Origin: Paulownia fortunei
Lineage: Eukaryota > Streptophyta > Magnoliopsida > Lamiales > Paulowniaceae
DNA: 64,000 bases
Direction: 5' to 3'
Assembly (NCBI GenBank): GCA_019321725.1
Contig: CM033114.1
Span: forward strand, 18,828,278-18,892,277
The notes beneath the pieces are model-generated. The model had not been told where the DNA came from. It ran no database searches and saw only the letters and a list, made by a program, of their open reading frames with translations. Both the position numbers and the translations under genes were made by a program. Shown one piece after another: positions 37,501-50,306 of this stretch. Every line of letters starts with the position of its first letter. Within the stretch, counting starts at the first letter, position 1.

Positions 37501-40500
37501 AACAGTGAAGCTCATGTAGCATCCCCAAGTTCCACATAAATAGATGGGGCCAAGATTCCAATAATGTATGGAGAAAATAATGCCTTCTACTATAATCAGT
37601 GTTTTCAAATTGAAAAAGAGTTTGCACTAAAGCCAATTTGACTCAGGTACCAGAAACAATAACTTCATTTTTTTGAAATTCTTAAGAGCATAAATTCAGA
37701 AAGAAAGGAGGGAAACCCGATTCGCAGCATGCAGATGGTGCACCAGATGCCATAATAACGACACACAAGCTATGAATCCCAAAATAAGAGTCAGCCATTC
37801 AAGTTTTATAAAATTGTGAATTTTTTATGGTTCAGTGGTTTGACCAGGTGGTTGGAACACTTTTTCTCAAATAAACAACTTTATAGCTACAGTGGATTGC
37901 TGGGGCAAGAGCCGAGAGAGCACTTCAGGTGACAGGCCAGGCAGTTTAACCTTTTTGAAGTACTGATTGCTGCAGATTGGTTGAAGGCTCATAGCTTGAA
38001 AAAAATGCTCAATCAAATGTTGGACAAGAACACCGTATGCTCTGCTTCAAGGCAGTAGTAGGTGTTCAGCTAATAATTTTATCATGTATCATGAAATATT
38101 GATAAGACTATTGTTTAGATTCCCATGACAAATTTACTTTATCAAGAGAACATACTCATGATCAGATAGTTAGCTTTATGAGTTGGATTAGGATCCTGCC
38201 AAGAACATGGAAAATTGCAAAATGACATTCAGAAAGACCAAAATAGACTTAAGATGCCCCAAAAGAACTCTATTATGCAAGTTGGAGAAAAGTAAAAGAC
38301 TTTCTTTTAGGACAGACATTTGGATTACATTGATGGTGAACCAGTTGAAACTGATAAAGCATACCTGTGCGCCACTGTTATTTTCTCTGAACTTCTCCTC
38401 CCATTCTCTCTGGGCCTTTTCCTCCTCTTCATATCGACCAATGAGTTGTGCCTGATGTTGCAGTGCACTTTCCATGTCTTCATCTCTCTCATGTACATTA
38501 AAATAGTGGCCATTAATTTTTTGAGTTTCACTATTTGACCCCAATGAGGGGCTTTCCAGTGGATTTTTTCCATTTTCATATCCAGAACTTTCTCTTAATG
38601 CAACAGGCTCACCATCAGAGCAGTTGGAAACATCTCTGGAAAACGCGGCCCTCTCAGTGTCGTCATTCTGTAACTCTTCTATTGATCTGGCACCACAGAA
38701 AGATTGATGTCATTTTTTGTGAAGTAAGGAACTGGCTTTGCAGCTCAAGGAAGCAGTTAATAGATTGACTTGGTTTAGATGCAATAGTTGACCATATAAT
38801 TTATCAACAAGATAGGAATAGAAAGTGACAGATTGGAGAACCAGAAGAAAGAGAAGATTGAAGGAAAGAAGAATAACATAAATGTTATAATTTTCTCTTA
38901 CTATATGCTGTTAGCCATTGTGTGTTTTCATCTACTCAGTCATAGTGCTGAGTGGGTTGTTACTGTCCAGGTTGGTTCATCTTCTATGAACAATATTCAA
39001 GAGTTTCTTAGGAGTCAATTCATGTGTTATATACCCCACTGAGAAAGGTTAACATTACAATAACAGAGGATATGAAATAAACCACGACTCTTTTACAATT
39101 CTAGCATCCAAGACTAATCAAATGTGGGTAATGAATTAATGATCAAAATCAAAGGCAAGCAAATTCACCTAGTCTCCCTGTGCCTTATTCTACGACATGA
39201 TTTACCAACCCTTCTTGCTGACAAACTATTTGATGGAAAACTAGCTCTTCTTCTGACAGAGTCCATGTGTTTCTTCTTTTCAAGGGACTGAGAATCTTTA
39301 GTAATTTTCCAGGACAAGCTTCTACCGGTTGATGGAGAGGATTCAATTTCAGAACTGGAATATGCCTCCGTTTCATTTTTTCTTAGTTTCATGTTGGTTG
39401 AAGTTTCTTTTGTAATCGACGAACCGTTACAAGCCTTAAAGTCCCGTGGACTTTCCTCCTGCTCAGAACATGAATCAAATTCCTCTGACAAATCACTTAT
39501 TCCATGATTTTCCAAAATCGCAAGAACATGCGCTGTTGCCTTTTCAGCTTTCTTTCTCCGAAGAGATACAAACTTTAGCTGCTCTTCAAGTTCTGCTACC
39601 TGCGCGCATTACAAATTTAGAAAACCAACAGCATTCACCAGGGATACAATTTTCTGAAATGGGTTGAAGGAAAGGAAGAGGGAGAAGGAAAAGGTACAAG
39701 CAAATCCTCTCATTTATATTACTTATCTTGTTCATTTGTCGCATGTTCAATTATACAGTCAATGTCACCATATACCAAGTAAATTAAATCTTAACTTACT
39801 CTTTCTTGGAGATTTTGAAGTCACTACATTTTTATTAGGCTACCTGTCATTCCTCAAATCTAACGCGAGTTAGGGAAAAAAAAGGCAGACCAAACAATTC
39901 CACATGACAGGCAATACAAGACAGAGAGAGTAAATTAAATACTGCAACTCACCTTCTTGGCCAGCTCATCAGCTCTTTGCCTTGCTGTTTTCGAGACGGA
40001 TCTTTCAGATAACAACCTTGCTCGGAGAAATTCAATCGTCATTGCATTTGATTCTTCCATGCCAGTGGTTTTCCTGACATAATCTCACTTAAAAGGATCA
40101 AACTATTGCAAGAATTATATCAGCCAGCTAAATCAAGAAAACGGAAATATAATCAGCCCTTTTCACACTCATTCCCAGCCACATACAAAAAGTTCATGCA
40201 AGGAAAAACTCCAGTGTGGATAAAATACTACTCACTCTAATTTTCTCCGTGAGTATATATTAACCCATAACTATCTCACAATCACTCTTTCTGACCGGGT
40301 TACCTTCCTTCCCGTAGCTTTTGGTCCACTTTATCACAACTAAAATTTTCCTAAGAAACTTCCCTTTTGAGTGAATGTACGGGTTCAGTTCCTACTGAAT
40401 ACACATCATTGGGATATCCAATATCTGGAATCAGCTCTATACAAATGGAATCTCATCATCCATAAATGATAAATTGGGATCTGATGGTAATAAAATCATG

Positions 40501-43122
40501 ATTGGGATAACCGGTCAAAAGCCTTGTACCCTGCCCATGATTCAACCTGAACTCTCTCAATTTCACAAGGCTTTATAACGCACATATTCTTCTCCCACAA
40601 GGTCTATTCTCTTATAGTACATTTCCGAACAGAATACAGGTTCTGAACCCATGATACAATGAGGTTAAAGATAGGTTGAAATGCTAGTGATTCTGATTGA
40701 TAGTATTAGAAGTATATCACTTCAGGATGAATCGGTGAGTTACTCCACACATAGGTCATAAAAAATTCAAACTGTGAACCGAAAAGGCTCGAAAGAAAAG
40801 CCTGTCGGCTGATGAATGTGAGACACGAACTCTTAGAGGGGGCAGCAACAGCCTCTGGCCTACATCCCTTATATAGATAGAGGGAGAGGACAGAGCTTTT
40901 GGAAATTCATAAAGCATTCATACTCCCTACATAAGAATTTATTCCAATAATTACAAGCCTAATCTTTTTAAAAAGCATGTACACAGCACAAGCTTACAAT
41001 CATGCACCACCTGTGTCACATTCCCGAAGACACCTCTCCACATCAAATGACATGCCAAGCCCCCATCTCAGCTTTCACTGAAAATATCACCAACAAAATC
41101 ATCAAAAACCACCTGCTCAAGTTCACTTCTCCCTTCTTCGTCCAGTTCTAATGTACTTGATATCTTGGGCACAAGCTTCTTTTTTTATTGGTGTACTCCT
41201 GGTGAGCTTTCCTTTCTCACACAAAGTAATCCTCCTCCATCTTCATATTGTAACTCATCTAAAATCAATAGCAAGGGGTTGAGCTCTTTGCACTCAAGCA
41301 AGAGGGGAAACTTATAAGGCATTTGCTTAGCTCAGTTTCAGGATGAAACACCTTATAACATGTTCACAACTTGTGTCCAGTTAAAACTTTAGGCAAATAG
41401 TTCATAAGCTCCAAAAATAAGATCTTGTAGCTTATAAACTATTTTGAGAAAAGTTTAAAAGAGGCTAATTTACATTCTTATAAAGATTCTCTAGTTTGAC
41501 AAAGTAGATGAGTAGGCTGCCCTTCTCATATTAGAACTTGAGTAAAGTGCCCAAACACATCTCATAAAATTTAAGTAGATCTGTTCTTTTTGCACATAGT
41601 TCAATAGCTAATTTCCCGAGTAAGATTTAACAGCTAATAAGATTCAAAAACTGCTTACCAGCTCTTACATGTCATAAACTCCTTTTTTTATTTAAACACA
41701 GCCATGCACCCTCTCAATAAAACTTCATTTTGTATCCCAATAACGAAAGCATCTCCTATAATGTTGATAACAGAATGAAATTTTTGATAACCTACTCCAT
41801 AACTTCCCCCAAACAAAGCCTGATTTTCCGCAAAATATAGAAAAAAATGTGAATGCAACTCCAAAGCGCTAGACCACAATGGCATAAACAAGCATGCAAA
41901 CACAGATATATATATATATATATATATTACATTCTCCAAGTGCTTCTAGTAAAGTAAAAAACTACAAAACATAAAGCAGTCTATTCTTTCTTGACCTTCA
42001 TGTCGTACAAGCTGGTGATTTTCTGCTGCAGTGAGATTCAGTAATTACTTATGTAGAATCCTAGCCAACTAATCTAATCCACTAGGAGAAAAAGAGAGGA
42101 AAACAAAGGCAAACTATATTAAGATATGCTTTCTTTGGACATGTTTATATATTACCATTTTTTGTTTCGAACAATCAAGTATCACAGTATATAATTCTTT
42201 GGCGAGTTAGCTAACTGGTGCTAGAATTTTATTCGATTTATACATAAGTTCAGCAACAGCATCTTCATTTGCCAATAGTTCTTCCTACATTTTATTACTT
42301 CGCATATACCTTACTAGACTAGTGATTTGTTCATATTATAGCCACCATACTTACCATTAGCAGGAACACTTGGTAACAATGCAAAAGCAACTTATAAATC
42401 AACATCCAACGGTAATCAAGCATGACGACACTACTCCAGAGGCAGACTACATATGCATTAAATTTCAATGCGTAAGATACGAACAATTTGGGTCACTGAA
42501 TTTGACAAGCAATTCCCCACCATAGAAGATATCTAGAAGTGTATGTAATTTATTTTTCTTTGATCAAACCTTTGCCTAGAGGATGCAAGACTCAAACAGG
42601 AAACACCAACATCTAAACAAGCAACTAAAAGTGTATCAGAGAAAAAGAAAGTAACTTTTAGTGTCATATTGCAGTCACATTCAGACAACACATTATCCAA
42701 CGGCAGAATAGCATATTTGAGTTCCTATGACTGCACAGAAACTTCCAAGTCAATTACACACCCTAGTTGGCATGGATTGAATTATCCTTTTCTTTGAAAA
42801 ACATCATAATCATGAAATTTGATCCACCCTTATCTCAATAACCTGCATAATTACATACAGCCTGAGGCCTTAAAAAAGAAGAAGAAGAAGAAGAAGAAGA
42901 AGAAGAAGAAGAAGAAAGGCTTTCTTTCCAGCCACAAAGGAAAACAAGGGAAAAAAAAAGGAACTCCAAAATTGAGAAGAGAAATGAAAAACAACAGAAA
43001 ATGATGAAACCCAAAAATTCAAAGCTCCAAAAAAACCTATAAAAAGGCAATCTTGATAAACAGAAAGTAAAAGAAGAAAACCCATACCTCTGTTCTCGAT
43101 CTTCGTTCACAGAGCTTGACAT
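34590..43122 (-). CDS. Coiled-coil protein of unknown function, 5 exons, 670 aa
   Basis: Coding exons on the minus strand: 43088-43122, 39953-40073, 39169-39599, 38365-38686 and 34590-35693. All junctions are GT-AG, phases chain, and the total is 2013 nt. Residues about 17-85 form a helical coiled-coil segment (FLRARLLSERSVSKTARQRA, VAELEEQLKFVSLRRKKAEK). Residues 90-195 are serine- and acid-rich and end in a basic stretch (GKSCRRIRHRET). A second charged helix covers about 265-297 (RYEEEEKAQREWEEKFREN). The last 370 residues are low-complexity, rich in serine and proline, with no predicted fold I can name. No signal peptide or membrane segment is seen. I recall similar plant proteins annotated only as uncharacterised. 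A leader intron is likely (43157-43315, donor gtgaga, acceptor tttgtag). Introns 1 (3.0 kb) and 4 (2.7 kb) are long and contain no recognised gene. MULE copy B ends 484 bp upstream of the ATG. Confidence 0.82.
41906..41927. repeat. (AT)n microsatellite, 11 units
   Basis: Dinucleotide run in the first coding-sequence intron of the coiled-coil gene. Confidence 0.95.
42878..42916. repeat. (GAA)n microsatellite, 13 units
   Basis: Perfect GAA run in the first coding-sequence intron of the coiled-coil gene, about 170 bp from the exon 1 donor. On the transcribed strand it is a TTC (pyrimidine) tract. Confidence 0.97.
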
Positions 43123-43596
43123 TTTCTAGCTCTCCCAGCCTCTATAAGAAGTAAAACTACAAAAAACAGAAAGTACAAATTACTCCCAAAAACTTAAAGA
43201 CCAGATTCAGTCAATGAAAAAAACCAACAGATTTGATTATTACACAGAAAAAAGATGAAAACCCTTCAAAAATTGAGAGGAAAAGAATCATAATTTTAAG
43301 GTAATCTTTTCTCACCTTAAGTCTTAAGAAGTACGCTGACTCCTGAAGTCAGTTGAATAGTATGAAGTAAAAGTAGGGTCCCCCAGTTCTATTCTATTAT
43401 TTGTATTTCTTGTTCGCTGTAGTTCAGTAAATTAATTATTAATTATTTCCAGGTGTCCCCAACTCTGAGTCTAAGACTCTAGAAAAGTAAACAGAAGTTC
43501 AACTTTGTTAAAAAAATATAGGTTAATTAGTCTTTATCCCTTTGTATTTTGTATTTTGTCAACTGTTATTTTATCCTTTTTACTCTTTTATTCACT
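43123..43596 (-). promoter_or_regulatory. Leader and promoter region of the coiled-coil gene
   Basis: The likely leader intron is 43157-43315, so transcription should start right of 43316. No clear TATA box was found. Only about 280 bp separate the inferred leader exon from the 9-bp target duplication of MULE copy B (43597-43605), so any more distant promoter elements now lie beyond the transposon. Confidence 0.45.
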
Positions 43597-43605
43597 TTAT
43601 TCTTG
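43597..43605. repeat. Target site duplication of MULE copy B, left copy
   Basis: The 9 bases ttattcttg are identical to 50357-50365. A 9-bp duplication is the signature of Mutator-superfamily insertion. Confidence 0.9.
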
Positions 43606-43655
43606 AATTAATTTAATAAAAAATAATAAATTTAAAAATTAATTAATCTTTTATC
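43606..43655. repeat. Left terminal inverted repeat of MULE copy B
   Basis: The repeat begins aattaatttaataaaaaata and ends atcttttatc. It matches the inverse of 50307-50356 with 4 mismatches. Two of these are in the outermost three bases. Confidence 0.92.
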
Positions 43656-43690
43656 GTGTTTCGGGCGAGTGTTAAATAAATGTGTAAAAG

Positions 43691-43738
43691 TGCGTGTAGG
43701 GATTGTACTTTAATCTGAAAGTGCAACCCCTACACGCA
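43691..43738. repeat. Subterminal hairpin near the left end of MULE copy B
   Basis: Arms tgcgtgtagggattgtactt (43691-43710) and aagtgcaacccctacacgca (43719-43738) are complementary at 18 of 20 positions around an 8-base loop. The arms carry a GTGCAA motif close to the TTGCGCTTT motif found elsewhere in the element. Confidence 0.88.
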
Positions 43739-43839
43739 TTTTTATTTTTAAAATGGCAGGAAGCGCAATTCTGACAGAAAACGCAATTTATTATTTTAAA
43801 TTTTAAAATGGTTGCGCTTTCGATCAGCATTTAATACTT

Positions 43840-44071
43840 GACCTCCCTTATTCCCCTCCGCTCTCTCCCCATTCCCCTCTCCACTTCCCCTTCTGCACTT
43901 TCTCTCCCCACTTCCTCCATTCCTCTCCCCACCCTCAGCACTTGCCCCGCACTTTCTCTCTCTCTCTCTCCACCCTTTTCTCCTCCATTCCATTTTCCTT
44001 TGCCTCTCTCATTTTCTTCAGATTCTCCCATCTCCCACCTTCTTAATGTCTATTTTCTCTTCTTTCCATCG
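43840..44071 (+). promoter_or_regulatory. Pyrimidine-rich leader with splice donor (MULE copy B)
   Basis: A run of C and T, with few other bases, extends from 43840 to about 44060 and ends in catcg|gtaagt (donor after 44071). It aligns by position and composition with 23235-23405 of copy A. I read it as the untranslated leader of the transposase gene followed by a leader intron that ends before the ATG at 44578. Confidence 0.5.
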
Positions 44072-44577
44072 GTAAGTAATGTTGTTATTATTTTTTTAAT
44101 TTTTTTTAATTAAAAAAATTGACTAATTAACATTTATATATTTTTTGTTCAGGTTAGTACGCAAGAGATTAAAATACGACGCGAATCATATTTTAAATGT
44201 GACTTACAAGTATTATATTTTAAATATTTTATTTACAATATATATATTTTATTGTAATAATTGTGAAATAGAAGTATTATTATATTGAAAAAATAAATGT
44301 TGTTGCATTGAAATATTAGTGATATTATTTTTTATAATGACAGATGCAATTACATATTTAATAGCATATTTTAAATATAGAGAAGCTAATTTTTGTATTT
44401 TTTTTGTATATTATATTTTATATTTGTTATTTAACTTGAAAATGTGAGTTAAAAATTGTTGAACTATTTAGAAAATTTTTCTCATAACTATCATAATCTT
44501 AATTAAATATTATGTCTTTGAAATTATTATTTAAAATTAAAATATTAATAATTATTTTGATGTAGTTATGGCAAATA

Positions 44578-47028
44578 GAAACAGTATCGATGTTCTGGTA
44601 TACTTTGGTGGTCAAATTATATAAGATGATAATTTAATGACATATGATCACCGTGCAATTGGAGTTAGGAGAATGTCTCGTAGGACAAGATTTTCTGAAT
44701 TACTATTAAAAGTGTATCAAATTACGGGCGTTGATAATAAACAGTTCTTATTGAAATTATTGATAAGTACTATTGCGGTAATATGACACAACTAATATCA
44801 ATAACTGGTGATGAAGGATTTGAATTTTTTTTAGATCCGGGAAGAGAAAATCAATTTATAGAATTTTATGTTGAGACAAAACAAAATGTTCATAATACTG
44901 TGCCTGAGATACCGATAAGTAATGAGTATTATCAGTATGCATCATTTTTAAGAGATGATATTGTGTTTGAAATGACTACGGTAATGTAAGACATGATAAG
45001 TGTTGGCATCAATGAGTTTAATGCAAGTGCTTCAAGCTCTGGTCAAGAGTATTTTGAAGGTACAAATACAGAGTCGTATAATACATACACTGATGAATTG
45101 TCCAAGCTACTTGTTGACAGTTTTGGTACTGAAAAACATATTAATTTCGAACCCAACAAAATTGCTGATGAAGATGATGACGATTATGGTGATGATGGTG
45201 ATGGGGTCGAAATTGATGATTTGGAAGAGATATATGAGCAATATGATGAGGGCAACTCGTCCCAATATTAAGTGTCAGTTTATATCTCAATACCCTCAAC
45301 AACAAATGAATATGGCTCTAATCGGACCATCCCATTCTTTACTACATGTTACCTAGAAATAGTTGTGGATTCTATTGATATTCCATATAGATGAAAGTTT
45401 TACGACTCTAGTATTGGAAAGCTTGAAAAGGGTATAGTACTCAAAGACAAAAATAATCTACAAGTTTCAGTTAAAGATTACACTGTACGAGTTGTCAGAC
45501 ATGAGTATCGGGTTATTGAGAATACACCAAAATTATAAAAAGTGGAATGCAGCCATAGTACATCAACTACGTGGTGTAATTGGGGGCTTCGAGCATCATA
45601 CCAAGTGGGGAGACCCTCATACCTATCTTATGAATTCAGTGTTTGTGGATCATCGCAACCTATGTAAAATATGATCGCAAGATTGCTTACTGGCATAGTT
45701 CAATGTGACCCGACTTATGAGATTAAGTATGTCTAACAAAATGTGAAAGAGAAATATCAGTATGAAATTTCATATCATAAGGCCTGGTACGATTTGAAAT
45801 GCGCAAGGAAAAATATTTATGGTACTTGGAAGAGCTCAGTTAGAAAATTGCATAAGTATTTGGAAGCTCTGCAAAAATAAAATCTTGGTACAATTGCAGA
45901 GTGGCATCACATCGATATCGAGTTCCTAGAAAAGAAAATATTGAAATATGTATTATGGGCATTCAAACCATGTATCGATGGGTTCCAAAATTGTCGTAAA
46001 GTAATAAGTGTGGATAAAATACATCTTTACACAAAGTACAAACACAAGTTGTTGATTGTTGTGGGGATGGATACAAATCAACAGGTTTTGCCTCTGGCTT
46101 TTGCAGTTGTTGATGAAGAAACATTTACATCTTAGAGATGGTTTTTGCATATATTGTCTATGTATGTTGTCCGTGGGGTTGAAGGTGTCTGTCTTATTTT
46201 TGATCGATATAGTGGCCTACTTGGAGTTATTCAATACATACTTGATTTCTCGCTATCTCGCGGGGTACATCGTTTTTGCTTCAGGCATGTGTCATCTAAC
46301 TTCAACAAGCGGTTCAAGAGTATTGCATTAAGGGATTTGTGTTATACAGCTGGTTCACAATTGGCAATTAGACAATTTGATAAAGTTATGGAAAAAATTA
46401 AGGCTCTTAACGAGGATGCACATGCATACTTAGAGAATATAGATAAATATCAGTAGACTCTGGCTTATGATGGAGATGATGATATGGCATTCTGACAACA
46501 AATATGTCAGAATGCATTAATGGAATGTTGAAAGATGCACAACGGCTCTCAGTCACTGCTATTGTACAGATTACATTCCATCGTGCTATTAAATATTTTC
46601 TCAATCAACTATCTAAGGGTCGTCGAATGATGAAGAATAACCAACCATGGCCTGATAATATATTACAAAGGTATGAGAGTTGGCAGAACCTATCTATAGA
46701 GCATATGGTACACTTGTTTGATTACACAGATCAATCCGCATATGTTATAACACATCGACCAGGATCATCTAGGAGTTTTATACACATCGTAAAACTGAGG
46801 TCAATAGAGTGTTCATGTGGTAATTGGAGTCAATTTGGAATACATTACTCGTATGCAATGCATACTTGCAGGCACTTTGGAGTTAATCCAACAAGATTCA
46901 TGAAATCATACTATAGTACTGGTTCTTATGTAGATACTTACAAAGAGAAGTTTGAGCCTTTGCCAGATGAAATTTATTGGGATGCGCCCCCTTTTGAGTT
47001 GTGGCACAATCCATCATTGCGGATTTAA
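44578..47028 (+). pseudogene. MuDR-type MULE transposase, full length but broken (copy B)
   Basis: The ATG at 44578 (MANRNSIDVLVYFGG) opens a frame with an early stop. Pieces that follow: an N-terminal region at 44783-45270 with an acidic patch (DEDDDDYGDDGDGVEIDDLE); a MuDR-type DNA-binding segment near 45420-45530; the conserved KEKYQYEISYHKAWYDLKCA region near 45745; the catalytic MULE domain from about 46005 (SVDKIHLYTKYKHKLLIVVG, AFAVVDEE, then FDRYSG with the second aspartate); and a third acidic position near SECINGML at 46507. A SWIM-type zinc finger lies at about 46810-46890 (CSCGNWSQFG then HTCRHFG). In the SWIM core the expected C-x-H reads YSY, so that zinc site is damaged. I count at least six stops or frameshifts. 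It would have cut and joined DNA at the element's terminal repeats. Confidence 0.88.
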
Positions 47029-47413
47029 AATTGTCGTCGATGGAATTCTATTACTTGAATTCCTAACAAGATGGATTGGCCTCAAACACGTGCTAGACAA
47101 CAAACATGGGCAAAGTAAAGGGTCAATGCAACAGAACGTGGAACAGCTTCGTCTTCCCAACATAGATGATGTCATTACAGTTAGATTAATATTTGCTCTT
47201 GTGCGGGAGTAATACTCCTTATTTGTATGAAATAATTTTGTAATTATGTTATATTTAACTGTTGTTAATGATATTATATAATTTCATGTTATATGTTAAA
47301 ATTTATATTTAATTATTATTAATCACATGGTTAAATTTCATATTATATGTAAATATTCATGTGAAGTTGTTAAAAAAATTATCATTCACACATATTGTTA
47401 TTCATTTGGTTAC

Positions 47414-49892
47414 ATGATGGATATTATTTCTGTATATAGTCCACAAGATACGACAGTTTTATCTCGACAGGCTACTCACCGTTCAGAGAGTGTATTTGTT
47501 GGTACTTGATAGGACACTTACAGTTAGGCATGCAGGTGCACCATTTTGGAGACTTGATGGTGGAGAAGGTGTATTACATCCTCGGACAGTTCATCTTCTG
47601 TATTATATGAGATTTTATGGCGTCTATCGATGTGGACACTTTGATATAGATTTTTATTTTATTACTGCTCTAGTCGAGAGATGGCGACCTGAGACTCATA
47701 CATTTTATTTTTGCATGGGTGAGGTGACAGTCACACTGCAAGATGTTATAGTTATTTGAGGCTTACCAGTAAATGATTAGCCTGTTATTGGACTTGATCT
47801 AAGGAGATCTACCGAGCCACTTCACAACAGTTTAGAGGTGGGCGTATATTGTTGAGTGCTTTGAGAGGTTATCTTCGGGCTAACCCAGTGACAAATGACA
47901 CTCCCCCCGATGAGTTGGAACGATATGCACGCGAATGTGCATTGATTCTACTGGGCAGCATTATGTATCCTGATTCATCAATCAATGGAGTGTCGTTGCT
48001 ATATCTACAGAGTATCAAGAAGATTAAGGATGTTGGTTATTTCAGTTGGGGCAGTGCAGTACTGTCTTTCATGTATCGTGAGTTGTGCACTGCATCGAAT
48101 AAAGATAAGAATGTTATTGGTGGTGCGATGGTGCTTCTACAGATAAACTTTATATAATTGTTGTTACTTTCTTATGTCATATCAGTATGTTTGCCACTTT
48201 CATTTGATTAAAATATATTTTGCAGATATAGGCATGGTCTCGCATTACCATGTTGGTGCCAAGACGATTATGTTCGCGAGTAAATATGGGAGTGGCGCTA
48301 ATGATCATGAACTTCCATTTCCTTCGTATGGTATAAAGTATGGGCTCATTTATTAACGCTAATGATAATGAACTTGTATTTCCACTATTATTTTGTGATT
48401 ATTATTTAATGATTGTTTTTATATACATATAGGTGAATGCAGTATTACAGCTTCACGTATACGGCGAGTCATTCGGTCAGGATTATTAGGGATATACTAG
48501 ACAAGATGATTGATAAAGAGGTGAGTAGAATTTAAGACACTTGTTTAAATTTGATTTGATTTTTCTTTTCATATATGTACAAATAATTCAAATTTATGTA
48601 TTTTATAATTATAGTTTATATGGGATCCATATGATATGAATTCACCGGATATTATGGTGTTGGGTCCAAAGTGTAATACGCCACTGTGTAGATCTAGTTA
48701 TCCATTGATCAACTACGCCATCATGGAGTTTCATCACCAAGAGCGGATCATGCGTCAGTTTGGCATGTGATAGTACATTCCACCAGATATACCAACGAGT
48801 GAGCAAACTTTACATGATGTAGACCGTAGGGAACATAGTGGAGATGATTGAGCTCGATATCACTATGAGTATATGTCGCAGTAGGCAAATAGACATCAGT
48901 TTATTATCGTCAACCCTCTCATTACTGGATCCGATAGTATTGAGCCTCGCTATATGGATTGGTACGATCGCATTACACATCGTCTAATATCACCATCTCA
49001 TTTGTCTATGGAGGAGAAGGGTGCCTTCACGCATATCAGATTTGGAAGCTATGGTAAGACATTCAGTAATAAAAAATTTTATAATGTGTATGCATTATAT
49101 TTATGATATTCTTTAATAGTATTCCTTTTTTACATGTATTTTAGAGTATGGCGGTCGAGAGGATTAGACTTAGTGCTGATGGCGCAAACGACCAAGATAT
49201 AGTTTCACTTATGCAGTTGAGAAGTGAAGCTATACATGCCACTGATGATCTCAGACGCCTACTTCATAGACAACAAGATACTGTAAATATACTAATGCCA
49301 CTACAAGACATAACTAGGAGGACGAGAAGGCATACTAGAGCAGTAGATGATGCGGGTCCCTCTACCTCGACACGGGGTGCATTTACTAGCAATATTTCTA
49401 CATCTTATGACATTCCTTATCCACTTATGTCTAGTGTAGCATATGAAGCAGGTCTATCCACCTCGACACATCATGTATCACACAGTTTGGATAACACCGC
49501 CAACTATTATGTACCTCAATATGCACAACTAGATGACTCATTCACTCCGTATTGGGGTATGCCATCATTTATGATATCATTCTCTACACTACTCAGTTTA
49601 AATTTAGGCATGACGCAGACACCATTTGTTCAGTAGCATCTAGGACACGATTCTGGACGTGGAGATTTTTGTCTCGCTTGTTACATTTTCACATCTAGAC
49701 AGCGATTATTATGATTGTGGAGAGTCGAACTCCACAACTTCATCAGGTCGGTCGACCTTCAATTTAAACTACAGTACATATGTTGATGATCCGACTCCAA
49801 ATCAATCACATGATACTGCTACTACTCATGGTGGACGTCGAGGTAAACAACAATGTCACCGACGTACGTGTGGCAGTGGTGGTCATTTTTAA
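47414..49892 (+). pseudogene. Plant mobile domain (PMD) protein, MAIN/MAIL type, broken (copy B)
   Basis: The ATG at 47414 starts a frame with RQATHRSE, then after a frameshift LHPRTVHLLYYMRFYGVYRC, ALVERWRPETHTF and GEVTVTLQDV, the hallmark core of the plant mobile domain (PF10536), often annotated 'serine/threonine-protein phosphatase 7 long form homolog'. Next come SIMYPDSSINGVSLLYL, YFSWGSAVLSFMYRELC (to about 48140), an intron, AWSRITMLVPRR (about 48233), IRDILDKMIDKE (to about 48520), an intron, FIWDPYDMNSPDIMVLGP (from 48615), an intron, and a last exon from 49148 with a basic C-terminus. Stops interrupt it at several points. PMD proteins in host genomes act in silencing and genome stability; here the domain is cargo of a transposon, a known association. 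It follows the transposase by about 390 bp in the same orientation. Confidence 0.87.
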
Positions 49893-50209
49893 TATTTTTT
49901 TTATTCTTGTATTTTTTAAAACTTTTAAAATATAAATATTCAATACTGTAATTATTATTTAAAAAAATTAATTATGTGATTATGAACCAAAAATAGTATT
50001 GTTATTATCTTTATTAAAATATTTAAATACATATTATAGCTTAAATAAAAAATATTAAATAATATAACTTTATGTTATTTATTATTATAGTATAAAAAAT
50101 ATTTATCTGAACATATGTATATATATAATTATATTTATATATATATACACAATTACATATAGTACGACATAGGTTGCGCTTTTTGAAACAAAAAAAAATT
50201 AAAAGAGTG

Positions 50210-50267
50210 TTTGAAGGTTGCGCTTTTGTTAGAATGTTGCGCTTTCAACAAAAGCGCAACCTTCAAA
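50210..50267. repeat. Perfect 21-bp hairpin near the right end of MULE copy B
   Basis: Arms at 50210-50230 and 50247-50267 are exact reverse complements over 21 bases (core gaaggttgcgcttttgtt). The 16-base loop contains a further ttgcgcttt. Another copy of the octamer sits at 50173-50182. Confidence 0.95.
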
Positions 50268-50306
50268 TGGCTTTCACGTATTTTCTAAATAAATTTTTCA
50301 TTACAT

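Noticed and set aside
43796..44113. Arg/Glu/Gly-rich minus frame and Ser/Pro/Leu-rich plus frame
   Set aside because: They are translations of the CT-rich leader of MULE copy B.
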